64,000 nt of DNA from the NCBI RefSeq assembly GCF_006547065.1, contig NZ_CP041243.1, forward strand, positions 806,001-870,000. Reading direction: 5' to 3'. Of the stretch, positions 25,245 through 34,704 are shown piece after piece. The DNA comes from Brevundimonas sp. M20 (GTDB taxonomy: Bacteria; Pseudomonadota; Alphaproteobacteria; Caulobacterales; Caulobacteraceae). The notes beneath the pieces were generated by a model, which saw only the letters and a list, made by a program, of their open reading frames with translations, searched no databases and was not told the DNA's origin. Position 1 is the stretch's first letter. Every line of letters starts with the position of its first letter. The position numbers and the translations under genes were made by a program.

Positions 25245-26228
25245 TCAGCCAGGGACGGTGCGGTCGAGCCAGGTCCGGATTTCGGAAAGTGTCTGGGCTG
25301 CGACCGGGCCGCCGAAATGGACGAAGCCGTGCGGCGCGAGCGGGACCTGTATCAGTTCGGCAGGCGCAGCTATCGACCAGGCATCGGCCATGAGTGTGCT
25401 GTCGTCCCTCAGCGGGTCGAGGTCGCCCGAGATGAAGAGGGCCGGAGGGAGGTCCCGCATTTCGGCGTACAGGGGCGATACATCAGGCAGACGGCGACCC
25501 GCCTCGTCGCGATCCGGGAGCAGACGCGCCATGTCCCCCGCCATGGTCGGGCCGTTGAGGAGGAGGGTGTCGCGTCCGGCCTCTCGCACGGAGGGCGTCC
25601 CGGACAGATCGAACACGCCGTAGAGAAAGACGCAGCCCCTGAAGGCGGCGAGCCTGTTCTCGTTGCGAAGCGTCACAGCGGTGAGGGCGGCCAGATGGCC
25701 GCCGGCGGACTGGCCGGACAGGAAGAGGTCCATGGTCCCGAACCGGGCGGCGGCGTGGTCGACCAGCCAACGACCGGCGGCGGCGCAGTCCGAGATTGCG
25801 TGCTGAAGCAGGATGCCGCGGCTCTCGCTGAGAAGGCGGTAGTCGACAGAGACCACAGCCAGTCCGGTCTCGGCGGCGAGGTCGGCATTGAGATGATCGT
25901 TCAGCCCCGCGCTGCCGAGGACCCAGCCGCCCCCGTGCATGTCGAGCACGACGCCGCGCGGTGGTTTCGGCGGGTGCAGGATACGGAGCGGAACGCCGCC
26001 GTCGGCGGAGGGGATGCGGATGGTTTCCACGCGTACCTTGCGGTGACGGAGCCATGCGGCGGTCACGGTGCGGGCGGGAATGTCGAAAGCGCCGCTGGCC
26101 CACTGACCGAGTTCCAGCCGCCAGCCATCCGTCTTCAGGCGGGGCATGACGGACAGGGTCGCGTTGATGCGCGAAGCAGCGCGGCGCTCGGACGGCGTCA
26201 GATCGAGACGGCGGAGTGTGGCGGGCAT
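25245..26228 (-). CDS. Alpha/beta hydrolase, HSL/acetyl-esterase type
   Basis: 327 aa. The oxyanion motif HGGGW is at 98-102, the nucleophile elbow SGQSAGG puts Ser at 174, SGDLDPLRDDS supplies the acid and APHGFVHFG the His. This is the hormone-sensitive-lipase-like esterase family (short acyl esters). No signal peptide. It is monocistronic, with the gene-free region at its 3' side. Confidence 0.92.
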   Translation of the reverse strand: MPATLRRLDLTPSERRAASRINATLSVMPRLKTDGWRLELGQWASGAFDIPARTVTAAWLRHRKVRVETIRIPSADGGVPLRILHPPKPPRGVVLDMHGGGWVLGSAGLNDHLNADLAAETGLAVVSVDYRLLSESRGILLQHAISDCAAAGRWLVDHAAARFGTMDLFLSGQSAGGHLAALTAVTLRNENRLAAFRGCVFLYGVFDLSGTPSVREAGRDTLLLNGPTMAGDMARLLPDRDEAGRRLPDVSPLYAEMRDLPPALFISGDLDPLRDDSTLMADAWSIAAPAELIQVPLAPHGFVHFGGPVAAQTLSEIRTWLDRTVPG

Positions 26229-26281
26229 AGGAAGACGCTAGGCCTGTTCGTTGAACCTGGCGATGCGGCGTCCGGACGCCG

Positions 26282-28090
<1,809 letters not shown>

Positions 28091-28145
28091 GGCGGGCCAT
28101 ATAGAGGAGGGGGCGATCGCTCGCCACGCCGGAGTTCACTTGACC

Positions 28146-28165
28146 CATACCGTCTGGACGGTATG
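28146..28165. promoter_or_regulatory. TetR-type operator
   Basis: CATACCGTC (28146-28154) and GACGGTATG (28157-28165) are perfect 9-bp arms around a 2-bp centre, 8 bp before the tetR ATG and within the 83-bp divergent uup/tetR region. This is the form and spacing expected for a TetR-family dimer site, so autoregulation is likely. Confidence 0.8.
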
Positions 28166-28173
28166 TAGCGGAA

Positions 28174-28752
28174 ATGGACATCGCCGTACGCCGCCGCGCC
28201 CCCGACACCACCCGCGCCGAGATCATCGAGAAGGCGCTTGAGGTCGTTGCTGAACTCGGCCCCAAAGGCTTTACGCTGGACGCGGTCGCCGCGCGGACGA
28301 CAGTGAGCAAGGGCGCGCTGCTGCATCATTTTCCGACGAAGATGGCGTTGCTTGAAGGTGTGGTGGATCACCTCGGTGCGCTGTTCAGCGAGGCGGTGGT
28401 CGCTGAAGCGGCGCGGGATCCGCAGCCCTACGGACGGTCAGCGCGGGCCTATCTGCGCGTCACCATAAACGATGTGGGAACGCCCGAAGAGCTGAGCATC
28501 GGACGCGCCATTCTGGCGGCCTGCGCAGTTGAGCCTTCCCTGAAGCAGCGCTGGACGGAGGTGACCGCGGCCGCGCGCGCGGATGATCCGACGGATCCCG
28601 TGGGAGCGGATGATGCGCTGTTGCTGCGTCTTGTGGCCGACGGTCTGTGGATGTCGGACATCTTCGGTGTCTACGACGTATCGCCGGAGCAACGTCAGGC
28701 GCTTCTTTCGTTGCTGACGCCGGGCCACGTGCTGATGGAGAGCCCTGCGTGA
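28174..28752 (+). CDS. TetR family transcriptional regulator
   Basis: 192 aa. The N-terminal helix-turn-helix is TTRAEIIEKALEVVAELGPKGFTLDAVAARTTVSKGALLHHFPTKMALLEGVVDHL (about 10-66). The ligand domain is variable. It is likely to repress itself and the SMR pump whose GTG overlaps its stop (GTGA at 28749-28752). A perfect palindrome lies directly upstream. Confidence 0.94.
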   Translation: MDIAVRRRAPDTTRAEIIEKALEVVAELGPKGFTLDAVAARTTVSKGALLHHFPTKMALLEGVVDHLGALFSEAVVAEAARDPQPYGRSARAYLRVTINDVGTPEELSIGRAILAACAVEPSLKQRWTEVTAAARADDPTDPVGADDALLLRLVADGLWMSDIFGVYDVSPEQRQALLSLLTPGHVLMESPA

Positions 28753-29087
28753 GCCCGTTGACCTGGATCGCGTTGCTTGGGGCGATCTGCCTTGAGGTCG
28801 CGGGGACGACGCTTCTGCAGATGTCGCAGCAGTTCACCCGACCATGGCCTACAGCGGGGCTGGCTGCCTGCTACGGCATGGCCTTCTACCTGCTGTCCAT
28901 CGCCTTGCGGCAGGTTCCGGTTGGTTTGGCCTACGCGATCTGGAGCGGGCTGGGCGTGGTGATGATCGCGACCATCGGCGCCGTGCTGTTCAAGCAGAGG
29001 CTGGATTTTCCGGCCATCGCCGGACTGACGCTGATCGTCGGCGGAGTGATGGTGATCAACCTGTTTTCGAAATCCGTGAGCCACTGA
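28749..29087 (+). CDS. Small multidrug resistance (SMR/EmrE-type) efflux protein
   Basis: 112 aa from GTG 28749, which overlaps the tetR stop. There are four transmembrane helices. Glu16 in AICLEVAGTTLLQ is the proton/substrate-coupling Glu of EmrE; AYAIWSGLGVVMIATIGAVLFKQ and GLTLIVGGVMVINLFS match the later helices. It probably exports lipophilic cations as a dimer, induced through the upstream TetR. The in-frame extension to 28647 lies inside tetR and is not used. Confidence 0.93.
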   Translation: MSPLTWIALLGAICLEVAGTTLLQMSQQFTRPWPTAGLAACYGMAFYLLSIALRQVPVGLAYAIWSGLGVVMIATIGAVLFKQRLDFPAIAGLTLIVGGVMVINLFSKSVSH

Positions 29088-29123
29088 CGGCGACACACGG
29101 CGACACGGGGCGCTGATCGGCGT

Positions 29124-29591
29124 ATGGAGCCGCCGATGTACGCCTTCTGGGAAAACAAGACGCTCGAGGAGATGAGCCGCGCGGAGTGGGAAAGCCTCTG
29201 CGACGGTTGCGGCCTGTGCTGTCTGGTGCGGTTCGAGGATGAGGATACCGGCGAGGTGATCCCCACGCGGGTGCACTGCAAGCTGTTCGATTCAGACCGC
29301 TGCACCTGCTCGGATTACGCCAACCGGAAGAAGCACGTTCCGGACTGCATCAAGCTGACGCCGCAAAATATCGAGGCGCTGGAGTGGATGCCGAAATCCT
29401 GTGCCTATCGGCGCATCCATGAGGGGCGCACCCTGGCGCCCTGGCATCATCTGGTTTCGGGTAGCCGGGAGACGGTGCACGAGGCCGGAGTTTCGGTACG
29501 TGGCCAGACGGTGTCGGAGTTGGCCTTGAAGGAGGCGGAGGATGCGCTGGACTTCGAAGCACCGGAGTGGCGCGAGGAACGCGGCGTCTGA
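29124..29591 (+). CDS. YcgN/UPF0260 family cysteine-cluster protein
   Basis: 155 aa. FWENKTLEEMSRAEWESLCDGCGLCCLV with later HCKLFDSDRCTCSDY and PDCIKLTPQNIEALEWMPKSCAYR closely follows E. coli YcgN. The Cys clusters suggest zinc or iron chelation, but the role is unknown. ATG 29136 is an alternative start. It is the last ordinary gene before the GTA relic. Confidence 0.92.
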   Translation: MEPPMYAFWENKTLEEMSRAEWESLCDGCGLCCLVRFEDEDTGEVIPTRVHCKLFDSDRCTCSDYANRKKHVPDCIKLTPQNIEALEWMPKSCAYRRIHEGRTLAPWHHLVSGSRETVHEAGVSVRGQTVSELALKEAEDALDFEAPEWREERGV

Positions 29592-29760
29592 AATTTCAAA
29601 AATTCAGCCGAATTTCTGAAAAGAAGTTCCGGGATTCCCGAGGCTTGTAAAAAACAGTTCGCCATCTTCCAACGCTCGGACGCTGGCGCCGCATACTTTG
29701 GGCATCACGGGAAAGACCGCAAAGCCCCGGCGGCCGCGGTCCCGATCCACGGAGATCATG

Positions 29761-30921
29761 ATGCTCAATTGGCGGCGGCCCTTCGGGGATCGACGGCGCA
29801 TCGCCGCGCCTGAAACGAAGGATAGTCGGGCCGGCGCCTTGATCGCACTGACCGGCGACGGACGGGCCCGATGGACGCCAAGGGACTACGCGAGTCTCGC
29901 GGTGGAGGGCTTCACAAAGAATCCGGTGGCGTATCGGTGTGTCCGCATGATCGCCGAAGCGGCTGCGGCGACACCGTTGCGGGTGTTCTCGGACGGGGTG
30001 CGGCGGGACCACCATCCGGCGGCGCTGCTGCTTGGGCGTCCCAACCCCGAGCAGTCCGGTGTCGAATGGCTGGAGGGCGTGTACGGGGCGCTTCAGACGG
30101 CGGGCAACGCCTATGTCGAAGCAGCGGGTGATGGCGCGCCGGAAGAGCTCTGGTCCCTGCGGCCTGATCGAATGAAAGTCGTGCCGGGACGGAGTGGTTG
30201 GCCTGAGGCCTACGAATACTCGCTGCATGGCCGTTCGGTGAAGCTGGCGCGGGCGACGGACGGCTGGATGCCGGTGCTGCATCTGAAGCTGTTCCATCCC
30301 GTGGACGACCACTACGGCTTCTCGCCGCTGGAGGCGGCGTTGTTCGCCATTGATGTGCACAACGCCTCGGGGCGGTGGAACAAGGCGCTGCTGGACAACT
30401 CGGCCCGCCCCTCGGGCGCGCTGGTGTTCGGTGGGCGGGAGGGCGAGCGGCTGACCGATGCCCAGTTCGCCCTGCTGAAGGCGCAGATCGAGGACATGCA
30501 CAGCGGCTCGACCAATGCGGGACGGCCACTGGTGCTGGAGGGTGGGCTGGACTGGAAGCCGCTGAGCTGGACCCCGGCGGACATGGATTTCATCGCCGGC
30601 AAGCATGCGGCGGCGCGGGAAATCGCGCTGGCGTTCGGGGTGCCGCCTCAACTGCTGGGTATTCCCGGTGACGCGACCTACGCCAACTACCGCGAAGCCA
30701 ACACCGCCTTTTGGCGGGCAACCATAGCACCGCTTGTTCGCAAGACGGCGGCGGCCCTGACCTCCTGGCTGGGCGGGCGCTTCCACGACGTGAAGATCGA
30801 GCCTGATCTGGACGCCGTGCCGGCCCTGCAGCCCGAGCGTGAGGCGTTGTGGGCGCGGTTGGAGGCGGCGACCTTCCTGACCGATGAGGAACGGCGACGC
30901 ATGGCCGGACTGGAGAACTGA
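29761..30921 (+). CDS. GTA/HK97-type portal protein
   Basis: 386 aa from ATG 29761, which has GGAG six bases upstream (ATG 29758 is also possible). Portal signatures: VAYRCVRMIAEAAAATPLRVF, HPAALLLGRPNPEQSGVEWLEGVYGALQTAGNAYVE, WKPLSWTPADMDFIAGKHAAAREIALAFGVPPQLLGIPGDATYANYREAN. The length is near that of the Rhodobacter GTA portal (gp3). The portal is the dodecameric DNA entry ring of the capsid. The large-terminase gene that normally precedes it is missing: ycgN is the upstream neighbour. Confidence 0.93.
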   Translation: MLNWRRPFGDRRRIAAPETKDSRAGALIALTGDGRARWTPRDYASLAVEGFTKNPVAYRCVRMIAEAAAATPLRVFSDGVRRDHHPAALLLGRPNPEQSGVEWLEGVYGALQTAGNAYVEAAGDGAPEELWSLRPDRMKVVPGRSGWPEAYEYSLHGRSVKLARATDGWMPVLHLKLFHPVDDHYGFSPLEAALFAIDVHNASGRWNKALLDNSARPSGALVFGGREGERLTDAQFALLKAQIEDMHSGSTNAGRPLVLEGGLDWKPLSWTPADMDFIAGKHAAAREIALAFGVPPQLLGIPGDATYANYREANTAFWRATIAPLVRKTAAALTSWLGGRFHDVKIEPDLDAVPALQPEREALWARLEAATFLTDEERRRMAGLEN

Positions 30922-30922
30922 C

Positions 30923-31150
30923 ATGGAGGCTATGCGGAAAGCGCCGGTGGCCCTGATCGCCGCCCTGGTGGTTCAGACTCTGGGCGGCCTTGTATGGGCT
31001 GGCGGGGCGGCCGCCCGGATCAGCACTCTGGAAGACCGGGTCGGGGAGCAACGACTGGTCGCCGAAAGACTGGCCCGCCTTGAGGCGCAGGGCGAGGCGA
31101 CACGCGCGACGGTGGATCGCATCGAGCAGCGGCTCGAGGCCCGCCGATGA
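30923..31150 (+). CDS. Small GTA-cluster protein between portal and protease
   Basis: 75 aa from ATG 30923, 1 bp after the portal stop; its stop overlaps the protease ATG (ATGA). One hydrophobic segment (VALIAALVVQTLGGLVWAGG) is followed by a charged coiled coil (ISTLEDRVGEQRLVAERLARLEAQ to the end). The position matches the small reading frame between g3 and g4 of other GTAs. Role unknown. Confidence 0.75.
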   Translation: MEAMRKAPVALIAALVVQTLGGLVWAGGAAARISTLEDRVGEQRLVAERLARLEAQGEATRATVDRIEQRLEARR

Positions 31151-31575
31151 GCGAAGTCGCTACGAACGCCGGGCTGGCGATTGAAGGCTATGCCTCATTG
31201 TGGGGTGTGGCGGACCTGAACCGTGATGTGGTGGCGAAGGGCGCGTTTTCGGCCAGTCTGGCGCGGGCCGGGGCAGGCGGTGTGCGCATGCTGCATCAGC
31301 ACGAAGGCCGATCCGTCGTCGGGGTCTGGGAGACGATGGTTGAAGACGACCGCGGCCTGTTCGTTCGTGGTCGGATCATGGATTGGTCAGCCGAGGCCCG
31401 GTTCGCTGGAGCTCTTGCGAAAGCCGGTGCGATTGATGGACTGTCTATCGGCTTCAAGGCCATGCGTGCCCGCCGGGAGGGCGCTTTGAGGGTGCTGAGC
31501 GAGGTGGATTTGTGGGAGGTTTCGCTGGTGACCTTCCCGATGCTGCCGGGCGCGCGGTTCAGTCCTTCGCCTTGA
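31147..31575 (+). CDS. GTA/HK97 prohead protease
   Basis: 142 aa. IEGYASLWGVADLNRDVVAKGAF, VRMLHQHEGRSVVG (catalytic His, residue 50 or 52) and GAIDGLSIGFKA (Ser100) are the HK97 prohead protease (U35) signatures; EVDLWEVSLVTFPM is the conserved C-terminal block. It is a little shorter than RcGTA gp4. It would trim the capsid N-terminal scaffold. The last 17 bases overlap the minus-strand gene 31559-32335. Confidence 0.92.
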   Translation: MSEVATNAGLAIEGYASLWGVADLNRDVVAKGAFSASLARAGAGGVRMLHQHEGRSVVGVWETMVEDDRGLFVRGRIMDWSAEARFAGALAKAGAIDGLSIGFKAMRARREGALRVLSEVDLWEVSLVTFPMLPGARFSPSP

Positions 31576-32335
31576 CGGACGCCGCTGACCAGCCGTCGAT
31601 GATCGTGCGCACCCGGGCGAAAACCTTGGGATCCTTGACTGTTCGCCCGGCGATGAGGGCGAAGAATATGGCGAGCGGGAGCGGGAGCCTGAGGACGAGG
31701 GCGCCGATCACGGCGATCACGCCGATCAGAACCCAGAGGCCGACAAGCAGCCCGGTCTGATCTGGAGGAATGGGGATGTCCTGGGGGGTGGCAGTTCGCC
31801 GATGGGGCGGCGGAGCATTCACCTCCTGAACTCGCTGGAGCGCGCCGACGTTTTTCAGTGGCGGCGGATCGGCGGATCGGGAGGCTGGAACATGGTCGCT
31901 GTGCCGCTGCAGGTCCCGCAACGGGCTGGGCGGCATGTGGCGGGCCGGTTCGAAGGGGACTGACACCCCCGCCGCATTGACCGTGAAGATTTGGTCGAAG
32001 GGGATGGTCGCGAAATCAATGGCGCGCGTGTCCTGGCCATAGCTGTCGCCCATCAGGCCGAGGAGGACACCGTTCCGCAGACGGGCCTTGAAAGCGACAG
32101 GATCCGGCAGGGCGCCGACCATGGCGTGGACACTGCCCAGATCGCCGGTCGGGCCTGACGCCGGAGGCGGTCGGTTCCTGTCGACGATCATTTCGGTGAA
32201 CAGGCCGAAGCCAGAGTTGCGGCGCTGGCTCGGCCGGCTCTCCTCGAACTGGCCGGCGAGGTCTGGGACGTCAGCGCGCAGGTCGTGGGCCAGAGCGGCC
32301 ATGACGGCCTGTTCGAGTCGGGTGTAGCGGCTCAT
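31559..32335 (-). CDS. Uncharacterised membrane protein inserted antisense in the GTA head module
   Basis: 258 aa from ATG 32335. Residues 1-135 look like a folded soluble domain (LEQAVMAALAHDLRADVPDLAGQF, FGLFTEMIVDR, GLMGDSYGQDTRAIDFATIPFDQIFTV). A Pro-rich linker follows (about 135-195), then one or two membrane helices (GLLVGLWVLIGVIAVIGALVL and LPLPLAIFFALIAG) and a short basic tail. The longer upstream frame is antisense to the capsid gene and is rejected. Its ATG overlaps the stop of a 48-aa gene upstream. Not recognised; it is not part of known GTA clusters. Confidence 0.72.
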   Translation of the reverse strand: MSRYTRLEQAVMAALAHDLRADVPDLAGQFEESRPSQRRNSGFGLFTEMIVDRNRPPPASGPTGDLGSVHAMVGALPDPVAFKARLRNGVLLGLMGDSYGQDTRAIDFATIPFDQIFTVNAAGVSVPFEPARHMPPSPLRDLQRHSDHVPASRSADPPPLKNVGALQRVQEVNAPPPHRRTATPQDIPIPPDQTGLLVGLWVLIGVIAVIGALVLRLPLPLAIFFALIAGRTVKDPKVFARVRTIIDGWSAASVKAKD

Positions 32336-32478
32336 TCGGCGCCTTCGGGTGGCGATGTGCGTCGCCCGAAAAGACCGTCGAGGATTCGGCCGCGCCAAGT
32401 GAGTGCGGCTTCGATGAGTGCACCTAGCAGCGGTCCATAGCCGAAAAGACCGACGATGTTTCGGGCGAGTCTTGTCAC
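32332..32478 (-). CDS. 48-aa protein coupled to the antisense membrane protein
   Basis: GTG 32478 has AGGG about eight bases upstream, and its TGA overlaps the ATG of the 258-aa gene. The sequence VTRLARNIVGLFGYGPLLGALIEA with later LTWRGRILDGLFGRR has balanced hydrophobic and basic residues and a repeated GLFG. Tight coupling and protein-like composition argue that it is real. It is too short for routine gene calling. Function unknown. Confidence 0.5.
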   Translation of the reverse strand: MTRLARNIVGLFGYGPLLGALIEAALTWRGRILDGLFGRRTSPPEGAE

Positions 32479-32525
32479 GCCCGCACCCTAACCGCGATCG
32501 GCGGTTTCTGAGAAGCGAAGACGAC

Positions 32526-34061
32526 ATGAAAGAGACCAAACAGGCTCCGGCAACGCCGGAGGCGCGCGCCGCCCTGCACGAAATGATGGCGGCGTTCGAG
32601 GCGTTCAAAGGCGCCAATGACGCACGGCTGGCCGAGGTCGAGCGAAAGACCTCGGCCGATACCCTTCTGGAGGAAAAGGTCGCGCGTATCGACCGGGCGG
32701 TGGCCAGTGCGCAGGCCCGGCTCGACCGCGTTCTGAGCGAAAGCCGCCGCCCGCCGCTGGGTATTGAGCCGAAGGCGGTCGAAGCCCCCGAGGCCAAGGC
32801 GGCTTTCGATGGTTACCTGCGAGCGGGTGGCGGCCTCGGCCTGGAACTGAAGGCCGGGCTTTCATCGGCCTCCGACTCGGCCGGCTACGTTGTGCCGGAA
32901 CAGACCGAACGGGCCATTGAGCGGCGTCTGACCGCGGGGTCGCCGATGCGGGAAATCGCGTCGGTGCGAACGGTGCAGGCCGGCGTCTTCCGCAAGCCGG
33001 TGTCGATCAGCGGGGTCGGATCGGGCTGGGTGGCCGAGACGGCCGGGCGACCCGAGACCGACCCCGCCACACTGGCGCTGCTGGAGTTCCCGTCGGCGGA
33101 TCTCTACGCCTGCCCGGCGGCGACACAGTCGCTGCTCGACGACGCTCTGGTCGATCTGGACGAGTGGTTGGCCGCCGAGGTGGAGGACGCCTTCGCGGCG
33201 CAGGAGACCCAGGCGTTCGTCAACGGCGACGGAACGAACAAGCCGCGCGGCTTCCTGAACTATGACATCGTCGCCGATGCGGATCAGGACTGGGGCGAAA
33301 TCGGCTATGTCGCCTCGGGCGCGGCAGGCGCATTCGCGGCAGCCAACCCGACGGACCGGCTGATCGATCTGATCTATGCGCCCAAGGCCCAGTACCGGCC
33401 GAACGCCCGCTTCGTGATGAACCGACGAACAGTCTCGGCGGTTCGCAAGTTCAAGGATGCAGACGGCAACTACATCTGGCAGCCGGCGCAGCGGGCAGGG
33501 GATACGGCCTCTCTGCTCGGCTATCCGGTGAGCGAGATCGAGACGATGCCGAACATCGCGGCAAATGCGCCGGCTATCGCGTTCGGTGACTTCCGACGGG
33601 GGTATCTGATCGTCGACCGTGCAGGGGTGCGGGTGCTGCGCGACCCCTATTCGGCCAAGCCGTATGTGCTGTTCTACACCACCCGCCGCGTTGGTGGCAC
33701 CGTTCTTCAGAATAGTGGAGTTGCCGCCGCTCCCGGGCCGGGAGGGGGCAGACCAGCCTGTCGCTGTCGTAGCGGCCGATCCATGGCGCGAAATGGAAGT
33801 GCGCGCGGGGCCGTCACCCGAGGCCCTGACTGTGCGTGGGGCGGTCCGCTCGCCCGCGACGGTGGCGACCCTGCTGCATCCGATCACCCGCGGAGCGCGC
33901 CATCGCTGGGATCATACACAGACGTTGACGATCAACGTCGAGGGGCGTGCCCCCGAGAGCCTGAGTACTGCGGCTGTATTGGGCGGTGGGAACGCAATCG
34001 CCCTGGAAACCGGTCAGGGATGGGAGTTGATCCAGTTCCGCCGGGCGGACCTGTTGGGTGA
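32526..34061 (+). CDS. GTA/HK97 major capsid protein with frameshifted foreign tail
   Basis: The frame from ATG 32526 gives 511 aa. Residues 1 to about 393 are a capsid protein of normal length: an N-terminal coiled-coil scaffold (EVERKTSADTLLEEKVARIDRAV), GYVVPEQTERAIERRLTAGSPMREIASVRTV, VNGDGTNKPRGFLNY, FVMNRRTVSAVRKFKD, LLGYPVSEIETMPNIA and PYVLFYTTRRVGG. After about 33710 the frame reads Arg/Gly/Pro-rich sequence that is the host-specificity gene in the wrong frame. The native last residues are therefore replaced by about 115 aberrant ones. Whether it still assembles is unknown. Confidence 0.85.
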   Translation: MKETKQAPATPEARAALHEMMAAFEAFKGANDARLAEVERKTSADTLLEEKVARIDRAVASAQARLDRVLSESRRPPLGIEPKAVEAPEAKAAFDGYLRAGGGLGLELKAGLSSASDSAGYVVPEQTERAIERRLTAGSPMREIASVRTVQAGVFRKPVSISGVGSGWVAETAGRPETDPATLALLEFPSADLYACPAATQSLLDDALVDLDEWLAAEVEDAFAAQETQAFVNGDGTNKPRGFLNYDIVADADQDWGEIGYVASGAAGAFAAANPTDRLIDLIYAPKAQYRPNARFVMNRRTVSAVRKFKDADGNYIWQPAQRAGDTASLLGYPVSEIETMPNIAANAPAIAFGDFRRGYLIVDRAGVRVLRDPYSAKPYVLFYTTRRVGGTVLQNSGVAAAPGPGGGRPACRCRSGRSMARNGSARGAVTRGPDCAWGGPLARDGGDPAASDHPRSAPSLGSYTDVDDQRRGACPREPEYCGCIGRWERNRPGNRSGMGVDPVPPGGPVG

Positions 34062-34614
34062 TGACACATGGCGGCTGTCAGGCCTGTTGCGGGGGCAGCA
34101 AGGGACCGAGCGCGCCATGAACGCCGGTGCGTCCGCGGGAGCGGTGGTTGTGCTGCTGGACTCCGGTCCGGAGAGGATGGTCGTGGCGGCGGGAGAGCGG
34201 AACCTGCCTTTAATCTGGCGAGCCGGCCCCGAGGGCGTTCCGGGTGGCGAGGGCGTCACGGAGACTCAATTCCAACTGACTGGCGCTCATGCCCGCCCCT
34301 GGAGCCCCGCCCATCTCAGAGTGAAGGCGCTCAACGGGGGAGGTTTCACGCTCAGCTGGATTCCTCGCTCGAGAATCTGGGGAGACCTGTGGGATGGCGA
34401 CGACTATCCGAGTGATCCGTCTCGTTTCCGTATCCGGGTAATGGACGATGACCGGCCGGTCCGGGTGTGGGAAGTTCAAGCCGCCGAGGGCGTCTATTCG
34501 TCTGAAGACTTCGCGGCTGATTTTCCTGACGGAGCACCCGCGCGTGTCAGAATCGCCGTGGCGCAATGGGGCGAGGGCTACGGATGGGGCGAGGAGGCTT
34601 TGTTCCGACTGTGA
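33708..34614 (+). pseudogene. C-terminal remnant of the GTA host-specificity (gp15-like) protein
   Basis: In the +1 frame relative to the capsid, VELPPLPGREGADQPVAVVAADPWREMEV opens a block about 300 residues long. It continues with LLHPITRGARHRWD, WELIQFRRADLLGDDTWRLSGLLRGQQGTE, FTLSWIPRSRIWGDLWDG and WGEGYGWGEEALFRL to a proper TGA. This is the C-terminal third of the large GTA tail-fibre/host-specificity protein, normally about 1,300 aa. Its N-terminal part and all genes expected between it and the capsid (adaptor, tail, tape measure, baseplate) are absent. No start codon with a ribosome site precedes it; ATG 33793 is in frame. Confidence 0.85.
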
Positions 34615-34704
34615 TCTGCTGCATCCGCGAAGGATGAGGTTTGCGGAATCCTTCGGATGGCCTAACTGAAATGCTCGGCATTTGACGCAGGAGCGAACTC
34701 GAAC

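Noticed and set aside
24603..25245. TPP riboswitch, RNase P RNA, SRP RNA or tmRNA in the gene-free region
   Set aside because: I looked for their conserved cores on both strands and found none.
29592..29760. Residual terminase sequence upstream of the portal gene
   Set aside because: The 169 bp are AT-rich with short overlapping inverted repeats (for example TGAAATTTCA) and show no terminase-like peptide in any frame.
32336..32797. N-terminal extension of the antisense membrane protein
   Set aside because: Antisense to the capsid gene and rich in Arg/Ser/Ala; the ATG at 32335 overlaps the upstream 48-aa gene's stop.
34621..34662. Terminator after the gp15 remnant
   Set aside because: The CATCCG/CGGATG stem has a bulge, a long loop and no T-tract.
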